The notes: generated from the sequence alone by a model not told the origin. Shown: positions 52,440 to 62,967, counted from the first letter of the stretch. The stretch is DNA of 64,000 nt from Serripes groenlandicus (GCA_031761405.1 JASEVX010000001.1:204217675-204281674); one strand, 5' to 3'. A program made the numbers and translations.

Positions 52440-52727
52440 AACAATAGGCATGTCTATACCAAGTCAAATAACTCTGGCTTCAATAATTGTTTAGTTAATT
52501 TTTTTATGCCCATTTTTGAACTTAGAAATTCATACAAAGTTTAACCATGCCTGTAGTTCAAAATCCGTTCGACATTTTCAATTGAAACTTGGTACACATG
52601 TTCGTAGGAACAATTTGCATGTCTATGCAAAGTCATATAACTCTGGCTTTAATTATTATTCAGTAATGACCCTTTTTTGACTTAGAGAAAACAGATGAGC
52701 GTTGGCGTTCGCTCCGTGGCGCTCTTG
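52440..52727 (+). mobile_element. H-like element, AGCTCGTCTG subfamily, left end missing
   Basis: It has body TGAAACTTGGTACACATG, ATAACTCTGGCTTTAATTAT and CAGTAATGACCC, and ends AACAGATGAGCGTTGGCG then CGTGGCGCTCTTG. It matches 19292-19536 but is longer, with two body units. Confidence 0.75.
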
Positions 52728-52874
52728 TTTCAGATTTTATTGAATCTTGATATGTTCCTTGAAACTCCAAAATATTCTGTAACTTATAAATGAAAGGCTA
52801 GGCTATTGTGTTAAGTTTTAATTCCGTAATAACAATCAAAATGCTTCTGTCTGTAATTATGAATGTCTGTTTAA

Positions 52875-53105
52875 CCCTTTCCCACATACAACAAATATTC
52901 ATCAGACGACTTTGAAAATGTCAACTAAAAAATATGGAAAATCTCTATAATTGTAGGTTTAATTACTGTAAAAAGTTTAAAACATTGTGGCAAAAAGAGA
53001 AAATTGCTAGTTTTGAGCAATTTCTCCTTTTGTCACGATGTTTTCAAAAGTATTTTTCTGCAGATATGTCAAAATTAATGCGCCTTTAGTAGGGAACTTT
53101 AGGGC
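52875..53105 (+). mobile_element. Family P MITE, right end decayed
   Basis: TTAA (52871-52874), CCCTTTCCCACATACAAC and a full hairpin (GAGAAAATTGCTAGTTTTG); the end reads GTAGGGAACTTTAGGG. Confidence 0.82.
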
Positions 53106-53219
53106 TAAATAAATGAAGGTGAAAGTCCTCTTTGATTGACCCTTTACTGAGGGTATAGCTACGGTGGCTACAGGTAGCTACATCAGGGTATTTATATAGA
53201 GCAAAACATATGGATAAAC

Positions 53220-53437
53220 ATTTCCCATATAGAAAAGTTCTGCGGCAGACGACTTTGAAAACATCTTAAGTTAAAATATGGTAAACCTCTATAAAAGAAA
53301 CTAAACGTTGAATAGAGTTGAAAACATTGTGACAAAAGGAGAAATTGCTCGTATTGAGCAATTTCTTCTTTTGTCTCAAAATTTTCAAAAGTCGTCTGCT
53401 ACAGATGCGGCAAAAAGCGTTTATATGTGGGAAAGGG
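53220..53437 (+). mobile_element. Family P MITE, left end decayed
   Basis: ATTTCCCATATAG to TATATGTGGGAAAGGG and TTAA (53438-53441). The hairpin tip is GCTCGTATTGAGC. Confidence 0.85.
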
Positions 53438-53557
53438 TTAAATCCATATAAACTGCAAAACATTAACAACAGACAACTTCCCCCTGAAGAGTTCAAACTG
53501 TTAGATGAAACCCGTTGGGGGCAGTCAAGTCAACTTAGATGCATGTCTCCTTTGGAA

Positions 53558-53655
53558 AAAAATGCTCATTACGAGTAATTTCGTTTTTTGCCACAATGGT
53601 TTTTAAAAGTTATCTGCTGCAGAAGCATCAATACGTGTCTGCATGGAGGAAAGGG
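53558..53655 (+). mobile_element. Family P MITE, right half
   Basis: It begins at the hairpin tip (ATGCTCATTACGAG) and ends CATGGAGGAAAGGG-TGAT. Confidence 0.68.
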
Positions 53656-53972
53656 TGATCGTAGGGATAACTTTATCTTAGTAAACCATTTAATGAAGTT
53701 TGTTCAGCCAATGACTTTCAAAAAAGGAGAAGTTACTCATAAGGATTATCATTATTTCTCTACCACAATTATAATTTCATTTCTTCATAAGTTTATTATT
53801 TCTTACGATTCATTTCTTCTTTTTAATTATGAAAAAAATCTTAGATAATATCATGAAGTAATGGCTTAAATACACAGATCAATTATTCAAATAATGATTT
53901 TAATTCATATCAGTTACTCAAGTCTTCAAAATGTCCTATTCAATTTTTTTTACAATAATTTGATCCTTATTT

Positions 53973-54712
53973 ATCTCACCTGAGCATGAAGTGCTCAGGG
54001 CAAGCTATTATGATCATTGTTACCTACGTTCATCATTGTCTATCTGTCCGTTAACTCTTTCTTTTAAACAACTCCGCCCAATTTTCAACTCCTGGCCCAA
54101 TTTAAAAAAGTCTCAGGGATATTTCTTGTGTAGCCATCTACCAAAAGGTTTCAAACTGTGTTGCTCCAGTGCTCAAATGGCTTTTAGAGCTAAAAATAGG
54201 AAAGTTTTTAAACAACATCTCCTCATAAACCACTGGCCAAATTTCCAATTTGTATGTGAATACATTAAAGCTCCTCTGCTCTGCTGCACAAAATGGCAAC
54301 CAGGGTCCAAACTGTAAAACTCTGGATACATTCTCAGTGATCAGAAATTAACTCAAATGCTCTAATTAAGGCTTCTGATTGGTCAATTTGGATAACAAAT
54401 TTGCTTTTGACTAATCAGATACTTGAGCACAAATTCTGATCACAGATTAAACTTTTATAGTTTTGGAAACAGAGCTTTAATTAAGAATAGAAACATATTT
54501 AAACATCATCTCCTCCTAAACCACTGGCCCAATTTCAAAATAAATTCACAACGATGTTCCTTGGTGGGTCTCTACCAAAATTGAGCAAGCTGTCCCACTC
54601 CGCTACATTAGATGACTGCTATTGCTATTAAAGAATAGAAAAATAAACTTTTCCTAGTTACTCAAATAAAACAATAGATCTTTGGTAGACGATACAGGAT
54701 ATGGTCCTCTTG
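53973..54712 (+). mobile_element. Diverged H-type element with both ends
   Basis: TCTCACCTGAGCATGAAGTG with CTCAGGGCAAGCTATTATGA starts it; the right end is CAGGATATGGTCCTCTTG. Body traces include TTTAAACAACTCCGCC, CTCCTCATAAACCACTGGCC and CTCCTCCTAAACCACTGGCC. It is strongly diverged. Confidence 0.65.
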
Positions 54713-54802
54713 CCTAATCATTTTTCAAGATTTTCCTTATCATAATTACATTATTATTACAAGTCTTTTCTATTCAGAGATTTATATACTGAAAAGTCAT
54801 GT

Positions 54803-54962
54803 TAAGTCCAACCTGTGCTAAAGACCACCTTGGAATAGATATTCCCTGTCTATAGCGACCATATTTTTAGTTTCCCAAATACTCATTTTATGTATAAATG
54901 AAGTTGCAATAAAAGACCACCTGTGAACGAAGACTAGATTGTTTACTTCCCATGGGAAATGC
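54803..54962 (+). mobile_element. Small TA-type MITE, right end missing
   Basis: AAGTCCAACCTGTGCTAAAG, ATTCCCTGTCTATAGCGACC and AAAAGACCACCTGTGAACGA match the copy at 46131. The right inverted end is not seen. Confidence 0.72.
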
Positions 54963-55129
54963 ATCAATGACTTGAGCAGAAGGATTGTAACTACATCTTA
55001 CGACAAGATGTAGGTACAGTCATTTTGTGTTTAAGCCTAATCGGTATATCTTTTTCATATGTACTTTTGCTACATGTTATACTTCTAAATTGTTATATAT
55101 TTTAATCTCTGTCTAAAGCTATTTATAGC

Positions 55130-56262
55130 TTATTAGTCCCCCTATCGGTTTGAGGACTATAGGTTTGGTCGATTCCGTCTGTCAGTCCCACATAACCTTG
55201 TCCGGCCCGCATCTTAACCATGCATCATAGCATTTCAAAGAAACTTGGCACAAACGTTCACTATGATGAGGCGGCGTGTCGCACACAAGATCTAGGCCTG
55301 TACCTCAAATGTCAAGGTCACACTTAGAAGTTAATTTAAGATCAAAATGAGTACTGTTTGATAAGGTTACCTTGTCCGGCCCGCATCTCCACCATGTATC
55401 ATAGGATTTCCAAGAAACTTGGCACAAATGTTCACCATGATGAGGCGGCGTGTTGCGCACAAGACCCAGGCTTGAACCTCAAATGTCAAGGTCACACTTA
55501 GAGGTCAAAGGTCAAAATGAATACTGTTTGATAGGACTGTACCTTGTCTGGCTCATATCTCAACCATGTATCATAGGATTCCCAAGTTACTTGGCACACA
55601 TGTTCACCTCAAATGTCAAGGTCACACTTAGAGGTCAAAGGTCAAAATGAGGACTGTTTGATAGGACTGTACCTTGTCCGACCTGCATTTCAACCATGCA
55701 TCATAGGACTTCCATGAAACTTGGCACAAACATTCACTATGATGAGGCAGTGTGTCACTCTCAAGACCTAGGCCTGTACCTCAAATGTCAAGGTCACACT
55801 TAGAGGTCAAAATGAGTACTGTTTAATAGGACAGTACCTTGTCCGGCATGCATCTCAACCATGCATCATAGGATTCCCAAGTTACAAGGCACAATTATGT
55901 TCTCCATCATAAGGTGACGTGTTGCGCACAAGACCCAGGCCTGTACCTCAAATGTCAAGGTCACACTTAGAGGTCAAAATGAGAACTGTTTGATAGGACT
56001 GTACCTGGTCCATGATGAGGTGACATGTGGCACACAAGACACAAGCATGTACCTCAAAGGTCAAGGTCACACTTAGAGGTCTAAGGTCGAAATGAGAAAC
56101 CATACATTACATGATTCCCAAGTTACTGGGCACACATGTTCACCATGATGAGGTGACATGTGGCGCACAAGACACAGGCCTGTAACTGGAAGGTCCAGGT
56201 CACACTTACAGGTCAAAGGTCGAAATGAGAAATGTTTGATACGACTGTATCCAAAATGTATG
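55130..56262 (+). repeat. Family G-type array of ~175-bp units
   Basis: The head TTAGTCCCCCTATCGG and GATTCCGTCTGTCAGTCCC is followed by about six units with TACCTTGTCCGGCCCGCAT, ACCATGCATCATAGGATT, ACTTGGCACAAA and TCAAGGTCACACTTAGAGGT. Later units are shortened. Frames open in several registers; none is a gene. Confidence 0.9.
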
Positions 56263-56394
56263 CAGTGCATTGCTGTTTTTTGTCAACAAATGCACATACA
56301 ATACACACTTTTGTATTGCTTGCAATACAACATTAACTTGTTTGTATTGTAATGACACTTTCTACAATAAAGAACTATTGGATCAAACAGTTAA

Positions 56395-56590
56395 CCCTTT
56401 CCCACTTGCATATTGTTTAAATCTGCAGTAGATTTCTTCTTCTTTGCCTTCACGCCTGTCTACACCACCTGGGCCACTTCAATAAAGGATGCGGTCTTCT
56501 TCATTTCCTCCATCTTGCCGTACAGCTTTCTCTGTGGTAGACGCCTTTTGAAAACATACTGCTGAGATGTCGGTTTACTAGAATGGAGAT
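56395..56590 (-). mobile_element. Family P MITE fragment carrying a 104-bp insert
   Basis: TTAA (56391-56394), CCCTTTCCCACTTGC, then ATCTGCAGTAGA. After the insert it continues GTAGACGCCTTTTGAAAACA, then fades out. The hairpin and right end are missing. Confidence 0.72.
56433..56536 (-). pseudogene. Coding-like 104-bp insertion with 5-bp target duplication
   Basis: GTAGA occurs on both sides (56428-56432 and 56537-56541), and removing the insert restores the P sequence. The minus strand has an open stretch KLYGKMEEMKK...FIEVAQVV then TAG, and ends in an A-rich GGCAAAGAAGAAGAAA. It looks like a piece of a retroposed transcript. The source gene is not recognised. Confidence 0.5.
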
Positions 56591-56601
56591 GTGTACTTTA
56601 A

Positions 56602-56804
56602 CCCTTTCCCACCTGTAGGCGCATTTTGACACATCTGCAGCAGACGACTTTTGCAATCATTGTGACAAAAGGAGAAATTTCTCCATTGGCAAAATGTTTT
56701 CAACTTTTTGCAGTAAAGATACCTTCATTCATAGAGATTTTTCATAGTTTTGCCATCATGCTCTCAAAGTCGTCTGCTGCGGGTTTACTGTATGTGGGAA
56801 AGGG
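56602..56804 (-). mobile_element. Family P MITE, intact ends
   Basis: TTAA on both sides (56598-56601, 56805-56808); CCCTTTCCCACCTGTAGGCG to GTATGTGGGAAAGGG. The hairpin tip is deleted. Confidence 0.87.
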
Positions 56805-56902
56805 TTAAATTGGCCCTGCTCCTACTGTGGATAGTATTACATGTAGCTACCTTTTTTAGCACATTTTTTATATATAAATGATTTGTTCTTGTTCTTCTTC
56901 AT

Positions 56903-57123
56903 ATTTGGCGTATAATCTGGCGCAGACACCTTTGAAAACATCATGGTTTAAATCTGGAAATAATATATTGATTACAGTATAATAATGGAATAGAGTTGAA
57001 AATATTGTGGCAAATCGAGAACTTGCTTATTATAAGAAATTGTTTCCTTTTGTCAAAATGTGTTGATTTTTAAAAGTTTGCAGCTGCAGAGGTATCAATA
57101 AGTGTCTGTATGAGGGAAAGGGG
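56903..57123 (+). mobile_element. Family P MITE, left end decayed
   Basis: TCTGGCGCAGACACCTTTGA, GAGTTGAAAATATTGTGGCA, a diverged hairpin, and CTGTATGAGGGAAAGGGG. Confidence 0.74.
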
Positions 57124-57477
57124 TAAAGGTTTTCAGTTGCCGAGAGGCCAACAGACTTGCTTGTATCAGTGAAAGAATGAAAATACTCTCAATTATTTAT
57201 TGCTTCCAAACAGGATTTATAATACTTTTATAATTTATTATGAGATTTTGGCTTGATTTATTGAGGTTTGTAGTATTAGGTGAATAAATCATGTGTTGTA
57301 ACAATTTACAGTCACAATTTTGCCTTTTTATTAACTCTGTCCCATATTCAGATGCATTGCAATGAATTTGCAGCAGACATCTTTTAGAAAACATAGTGGG
57401 AGAAGGAGAAATTGCTCATTATGAGAATTTTTTCCTTTTTGTCACAATCATTTCACCAATATTTTTCTTTCATTTAA

Positions 57478-57709
57478 CCCTTTCCTTCATTCAACAAATC
57501 TGCAGCAGACAACTTTGAACATGTTTTGACAAAAAATAGAAAATCTCTATAATTGAATGGATAAACTATAATGACTATAAAGTGGAAAACATTGTGGCAA
57601 AAGGAGAAATTGCTCATTTTGAGCAATTTCTTATTTTGTCACTATGTTATCAAAAAGCTGTCTGCTGCAGAGGCGTCAGAAAGCGTCTATATATATATGA
57701 GGGAAAGGG
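57478..57709 (+). mobile_element. Family P MITE, intact, first nested copy
   Basis: TTAA at 57474-57477 and 57710-57713. CCCTTTCCTTCATTCAAC to TATGAGGGAAAGGG, with a (TA)n expansion before the right end. Confidence 0.91.
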
Positions 57710-57746
57710 TTAAAGATAATGTCTTTATTTTGTCCTAGATGTTTAA

Positions 57747-57958
57747 CTCTTTCCCACATACAACAATTCTGTAGCAGACGAAGACAAAAATTAATTCACA
57801 CCTCAATATTTAATGAAAGTTTAATTATTGAATATATAGTGGAAAACATTGCGGCAAAAGGAGAAATTTCTAATTATTAGCAATTTCTACCTTTGAAACA
57901 TTGTTTCAAAAATCATCTGCTGCAGATGCGTTAAAAGTTTTCTATAAGCGGAAAAGGG
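57747..57958 (+). mobile_element. Family P MITE, second nested copy
   Basis: TTAA at 57743-57746 and 57959-57962. CTCTTTCCCACATACAAC to CTATAAGCGGAAAAGGG. The hairpin tip is CTAATTATTAG. Confidence 0.89.
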
Positions 57959-58012
57959 TTAAAAAGATGCAACCGATTTATTGTCAGTTGGAAAGGGTAA
58001 ATGTTTACTTAA

Positions 58013-58234
58013 CCCTTTCCCTCATACGGCAATTCTGCAGTAGACGACTTTGAACATATTTTGTCAAAACATAGAAAATCTCCATAATTGAATGGATAAC
58101 CTATGACAAAAAGTGGAAAACATTGTGTCAAAAGGAGAAATTGCACGTTTTGTGCAATTTCTTCTTTTGTCACTATTTTTTCAAAAAGCCGTCTCCTGCA
58201 GAGGCGTCAGAAAGCGTCTATATAAGGGAAAGGG
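58013..58234 (+). mobile_element. Family P MITE, intact
   Basis: TTAA on both sides (58009-58012, 58235-58238). It is nearly identical to the nested copy at 40449, including the hairpin tip GCACGTTTTGTGC, so the two are young relatives. Confidence 0.92.
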
Positions 58235-58343
58235 TTAATTTGATAAATTTTGTTGTCTGCTTGAATTTAATTAATCAGATGGGAAATAATTAAATCTGAA
58301 AAAATAAGAATTAAATGTTAGTAAAAACACACAAAAAAAAGAT

Positions 58344-58395
58344 TTTGCTCCTCATAATGAGCAATTACTCCTTTTTAGCGGCATTATTCATAGAA
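58344..58395. mobile_element. Family P hairpin remnant
   Basis: TTTTGCTCCTCATAATGAGC then AATTACTCCTTTT is the hairpin tip region only. Confidence 0.5.
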
Positions 58396-58414
58396 ACGTT
58401 TGATATATTCTGGA

Positions 58415-58835
58415 GGCGTATTTGTTAGCATTTCTGTCAGCATTTGCATCTGTATATTGCCAATTTACTGTCTGTCATTTCTGTTATCGTTTGCATCTGT
58501 GTTGACAATTTCTTGTCTGGCATTTCTGTTAGCAATTGCATCTGCGTTGACAAATCCTTGTACCTCATTTTTGTTAGCATTTGTAGCTGTGTTGACAATT
58601 TCTTGTACGGCATTTCTGTAAGCATTGGCATCTGTGTTGACAATTTCTTGTCCGGTATTTCTGGTAACATTTGCATCTATATGTATTGCCAATTTCTTGC
58701 CCGGCATTTCTGTTAGCATTTGCATCTGAGTTGACAATTTCTTGTGTGGCATTTCTGTAAGCATTGGCATCTATGTTGACAATCTCTTGTGCGGTATATC
58801 TGTTAGCATTGGCATCTGTTGATAATTTCTTGTCC
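58415..58835. repeat. ~45-60 bp minisatellite
   Basis: Units read CATTTCTGTTAGCATTTGCA then TCTGTGTTGACAATTTCTTG. Most spacings are multiples of 15, so long frames stay open on both strands (such as MLTEMPDKKLSTQ on the minus strand). It abuts the TA-flanked element at 58852. Confidence 0.88.
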
Positions 58836-58851
58836 AGAGCATAAATTTTTA

Positions 58852-60084
58852 CAGTGTAATACCTATTCCATTAATCCAGAAAATTCACGGTCCGGACAGA
58901 AAATTCAGGGAACGGATTTTTTTACATGCTTTATTATTCTTCGTCAATACGGAAATTTGCGTTTCGGAACCGGACAAAATAAATCGGGAGCGGAGCAACC
59001 ATTTACACATAAAATCTGTTTCGTTAGTCCTGAAATCCAATGTGTAAAGTATACGTACAGTATACATTATAGGTTTTTTGAACTGTTGACTAATTTTCTT
59101 GACGTTAATTAGTTACCGATGGCAACAGATCGCTTTCACACATTTCAAGTGTCGATTAGTCTTGATTATAATAATTGTGTAAATCTTGGCACGTGTCATT
59201 GTATTCGGTTATGCCAGTTTATCTTAATAGGTGTTAACATTTGTGTACCGTATAAAATGATGGGTGTTTTAAAAATACTGATATCATAGCCGACAATTAG
59301 TCAATTATTACTTAAGTGGTGGTTATTGCCTTTTGAATGTTTTACTCAATTTGTATTATAAAATGTTCGTCCCAATTGCAATCTGCCTATATCAATTCTC
59401 ATTGACCTGCACAAGACAACATTTAAAAGAGAAGATGACTACTCCTTCTAACAAGCGACCAAGAGTTGAAGTTTCAGTCTCCGTAAAAAGAGACATTTGT
59501 CTTTCAACGGCCCTTTTTAGGGCCACAAATTTCTAGAAAGTCTTCTTTCCAAATTGTCTATTTATTACGAACCCATATGCATGTACAAATCTGATAGCAA
59601 CGGCCCTTTTTAGGGTCACAAACTAACATATAAAGTCTACTATCCCAACTCTTTTAACGGCCCTCTTTAGGGTCATAAACAAACATAAAGTCTACTATCC
59701 CAACTCTTTTAACGGCCCTTCTTAGGGCCACAAACAAACAGAAAGTCTACAATCCCAATTGTCAATTTATTATTATTATTGACTGGTAAAGTATAAAAAA
59801 GCAAAACAGAACATATCAAATAACTAGTTATTTCTTAAAAATATATTCATTTACAAACTTAATACATTAGTTATCGACATTCGTTAATATGAAAATGTAC
59901 AAAATGTATAGGTTGAAGAGATCCGCTTTTGCTGTGGTAAATCTAAAACGTTTGTTATTTAGTACGATGTACGGTGTTTAGGTAAATATTAACCTCCGAT
60001 TCGACTGATTCGTTAATCGGGAAAATTCGTTTGTCGGAATTATTCATGGGGAACAAAGTTGTCTGGATTAACGAGGTTCGACTG
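58852..60084 (+). mobile_element. Tigger/pogo-like element, internally deleted
   Basis: TA at 58850-58851 and 60085-60086. The ends are CAGTGTAATACCTATTCCAT and, reversed, CAGTCGAACCTCGTTAATCC; both continue into TTAATCCAGA. An ATG at 59435 opens MTTPSNKRPRVEVSVSVKRD then IC, like the start of Tigger/CENP-B-type transposases (basic stretch, then the first helix). The frame then runs into unrelated repeats and stops at 59536. The catalytic domain is missing. Confidence 0.68.
59509..59729 (+). repeat. Four tandem histone-type 3' stem-loops
   Basis: GGCCCTTTTTAGGGCC at 59509 fits the histone mRNA stem-loop (6-bp stem GGYYYU/ARRRCC, four-base U-rich loop) and is followed by ACAAA. Related copies are at 59602, 59659 and 59714, the last three about 55-57 bp apart. 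Stems have one G-U at 59602 and 59659; the loop is CTTT at 59659 and TCTT at 59714. There is no histone reading frame nearby. Confidence 0.6.
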
Positions 60085-60257
60085 TATTTATAGATCAGTG
60101 TGAAAAAAGATTACTGCATTCAACAAAGATTATTTTATTGCTCAGTAAATTTCTAAAATGTAAATTTATTGCATGCTTTTACATAATAAATCTAAAAAAA
60201 GAGCAATAAACTAAAACATAAATCAAATGAGTATTGACCTTTGGTCCCAATATTTAA

Positions 60258-60471
60258 CCCTTTCCCACATACTACAAATCTGCAGCAGACAACTTTCACA
60301 CATCTGGACAAAAATGCTAAAAACATATTTAAATGAAAGTCATTGAATAAAGATGAAAACATTGTGACAAAAGGAGAAATTGTTAATTATGAGCAACTTC
60401 TCTTTTGTCATAATGTTTTCAAAAGTCATCTGCTATAGAGGTGTCATAATGGATATATAAGTGTGAAAGGG
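60258..60471 (+). mobile_element. Family P MITE, intact
   Basis: TTAA on both sides (60254-60257, 60472-60475); CCCTTTCCCACATACTAC to TAAGTGTGAAAGGG. Confidence 0.87.
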
Positions 60472-60788
60472 TTAAACCTAAAACAGATTGCTTAAACTGA
60501 GTAATATTTCTTACAATATTTCTAGTGTACCATGTCAGCTATAACTGTAAGGATAGACAATGGCCTTCCGTCCGTCCGTCACAAAATCTTGTGTCCCCCA
60601 GTGTCCTAAAGATAATGCTTCTCCAAGCAAATAAAATAAATTTCATTTTAAAAAGTTACAATACATGGTAAAATGATGAGCTGAAAGTGGGTGAACTAAA
60701 GTAGATTAAATTGGTATAATTACAAAAGGATATCAATTTCAAAGTGATCAGAGAAACACAGTTTGCTTGAAGTACATGTATCAGTTAA

Positions 60789-60985
60789 CCCTTTTCCCTT
60801 AGAAACTGATTCTTTCTGATGCCTCTGCCGCAGAAATTCTTTGAAAATGGTGAAAACAATGTGGAAAATAGAAAATTTCTTCCTTTGTGTACAATTAATG
60901 TTTTCAAATGTGTATCAAAATCCTACATCTATTTTGCCAGATGTTTCATTTCATTCTCTGATGTCTTGAATGTGGATAACACTAA
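60789..60985 (-). mobile_element. Family P MITE, decayed
   Basis: TTAA (60785-60788), CCCTTTTCCCTTAG, GATTCTTTCTGATGCCTCTG and a poor hairpin; the right end (GAATGTGGATAAC) is degraded. Confidence 0.68.
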
Positions 60986-61004
60986 AAGTGACATATCAGG
61001 TTAA

Positions 61005-61203
61005 TTGTTTCCTACATACAGAACACTTTCTGACGTCTCTGTAGCAGGCGACCATTGAAAACATTGTGGCAAAAGGAGAAATTGCTCATAATTGCCGCAT
61101 TATTTTCATTTTAACTGAATAATTGTTCTGTAGAGATTTTCCATATATTTGTCCAGATGTTTTCAAAGTCGTCTGCTGCAGATTTGTTGTATGTGGGAAA
61201 GGG
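61005..61203 (-). mobile_element. Family P MITE, left end decayed
   Basis: TTAA (61001-61004), TGTTTCCTACATACAG, a hairpin whose right arm is lost, and GTATGTGGGAAAGGG with TTAA (61204-61207). Confidence 0.83.
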
Positions 61204-61398
61204 TTAAGTAATTAGAGGAACAGATTTGACTCAAACTATCAAGCAGACAAAACCCATTGTTTGATATTTGCTTGTAAATCATATGGACATGTCAATGTCA
61301 TTGGATTTCATCTGTATGATGTATGTATGCAGTGATGCTAAAAATGAGATCCTCTGTCTCAAGAGAGAAATGCCATGACTTCGCTTTGGGAAAATATA

Positions 61399-61962
61399 CC
61401 ATTAATATACCACATTCAACACTTGTTGATTGATTGATTGGGGTTTGACGCCGTTTTCAACAATTTTCTAGTCATATCAAGGCTGCAAGTTCACCAACTC
61501 ATATGTTTCCTGGTTTTCTTAAACCAGTACTTCACACAACATACTTTCCAAGCAACTGGCTGCTTTTTCCACATAGACTGTAAGCCCATTGGTGAAAGGC
61601 GAATGACCCTTGTCACAGTGACTTTTGTCAAACGTCGGAAAGAATGTTGGCCGTGATGGGGTTCGAACTCACAACCCCTGGATTGACAGCCCGCGTCTCT
61701 ACCGACTGAGCTACCGGCGTTCAGCCATATACAACACTTGACCAACAGACAACTATGAATACATCTAGGAAAATATTGTAATAAATGAAGCCAAGAGCAA
61801 CCTCGCGCTTTACCAAGAATAGCGGTAAAGTGGGTGGGGTAATAACGGGGTTCTAGTGTATAATTATTTAGAGTTGGAAACATTTTGGCTAAGTGCAACA
61901 ATGTTTTTCGAAAGTCATTGGATGCAGACACATCAAAACGCGACTGCATGTTGAAAAGTGCT
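61399..61962 (+). mobile_element. Family P MITE, old, split by an S2 SINE
   Basis: The left end piece (TACCACATTCAACACTTG) comes before the SINE; the rest continues from 61732 with GACCAACAGACAAC and TACATCTAGG, then GAGTTGGAAACATTTTGGC. A further insert with GCGGTAAAGTGGGTGGGG lies near 61797-61855. Confidence 0.6.
61426..61731 (-). mobile_element. Family S2 tRNA-derived SINE, complete, reverse
   Basis: CAACACTTG (61417-61425 and 61732-61740) is the target duplication. On the minus strand the head GCCGGTAGCTCAGTCGGTAG then AG and GTGAGTTCGAACCCCAT has intact A and B boxes, and the anticodon loop CTGTCAA would read Asp (GTC). The acceptor stem does not pair, so it is a SINE head, not a tRNA gene. 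It is the least decayed head of the family here. Confidence 0.9.
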
Positions 61963-62061
61963 GAGTATCTAGTACAAAATCCTGGGAATACTGCAATAAT
62001 ATATCTATCCATTCCCTTATAAATCTGGGTTCCTACATTTCAGGACATAGCATTTGTTTAA

Positions 62062-62271
62062 CCCTTTCCCACCTGCAGACACATTTTGACGCAATAGTAG
62101 CAGATGACTTTTGAAAACATTGAAGCCAAAGGTGAAATTGCTCATAATGAGCAATTTCTTCTTTGGCCACAGTGTTTTAACTTTACTTAACAATTAAGCT
62201 TTTATGGACATTTTCAAGTTTTTGTTTACAATATTTTCAAATTCGTCTGCTTTGTTGTAATGTGGGAAGGG
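62062..62271 (-). mobile_element. Family P MITE, intact ends
   Basis: TTAA on both sides (62058-62061, 62272-62275); CCCTTTCCCACCTGCAGACA to AATGTGGGAAGGG. Confidence 0.87.
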
Positions 62272-62394
62272 TTAAAAGAGTTTCTGGAATTTTATATGAG
62301 CAATTTCACCTTTGCCAAAAAGAATATTCAGAAATGATACAGGTATTATCAATACATATTATAAATAATTTGTGGCAGATCAGGCCCCTACCCC

Positions 62395-62605
62395 CTCCCC
62401 CCTCCTTGTGTTTGTTACCTTGGTAAGCCTAGGACTGTTATTAAGTCACCCAGGGATCATGACAATCTGTAAAATATCATCCCGGTACCCAGGCTATTCA
62501 TAAAATATATCATATATTTTATGAATAGACTGGGTACAGAGGATGGTAAAATATATGCTGTGATAAAAATTATGAAAAACGATGTAAAACCCTAATCAAA
62601 CAAAT
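62395..62605 (+). mobile_element. Family S3 SINE fragment with an internal hairpin
   Basis: TAAGCCTAGGACTG, CACCCAGGGATCATGACAAT and ATGTAAAACCCTAATCAAAC match S3. Between them GTACCCAGGCTATTCATAAA and its near-perfect complement form a ~26-bp stem (about 62483-62536). Confidence 0.7.
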
Positions 62606-62966
62606 TGTTTTAATCGTCAAAATTCGGTGTATATTTTAATACTGGATAAATGTGTTCATATCAACAAGGTACATTTAACATGGCAGCTTATGCAATTTTG
62701 TAATGCGAGATACAAGATTGAAATTTTCCCAATGTCGGTGAAGGCAGTAACAGCCACAATGACATACAATAGTTCAACATATTGAGTAAATGTTTTTAAT
62801 AAATGACTAGTTTCAACTTCATTGCATAAAAAGACAACGTAAAGGAGCTAGCTAGGGGTCAAGAATCAAAAAGGGGCCAAACAAAAATATTGGTTCAGTG
62901 GTTTTTGGAATACCACAAGCTTGGGGATGGGTTCATCAAGTGGTAGTTTCAATGAAATAGCTGATA
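62606..62966. other. No recognised feature
   Basis: AT-rich unique sequence. Confidence 0.4.
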
Positions 62967-62967
62967 A

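Larger units (their letters stand above)
57335..57997 (-). mobile_element. Family P MITE (host copy) split twice by P copies
   Basis: Its segments are 57335-57473, 57714-57742 and 57963-57997. It starts after TTAA with CTCTGTCCCATATTC, contains a hairpin, and ends CAGTTGGAAAGGG-TAAA. At each break a TTAA is duplicated around the insert. Removing both leaves about 210 bp, the normal family length. Confidence 0.82.

Noticed and set aside
58437..58770. Secreted or repetitive protein gene in the minisatellite
   Set aside because: No signal sequence, splice site or unique flanking exon; frames open on both strands.
61650..61731. Functional tRNA-Asp gene on the minus strand
   Set aside because: A and B boxes and the anticodon loop are good, but the acceptor stem does not pair and the sequence continues into a complete SINE with target duplication.
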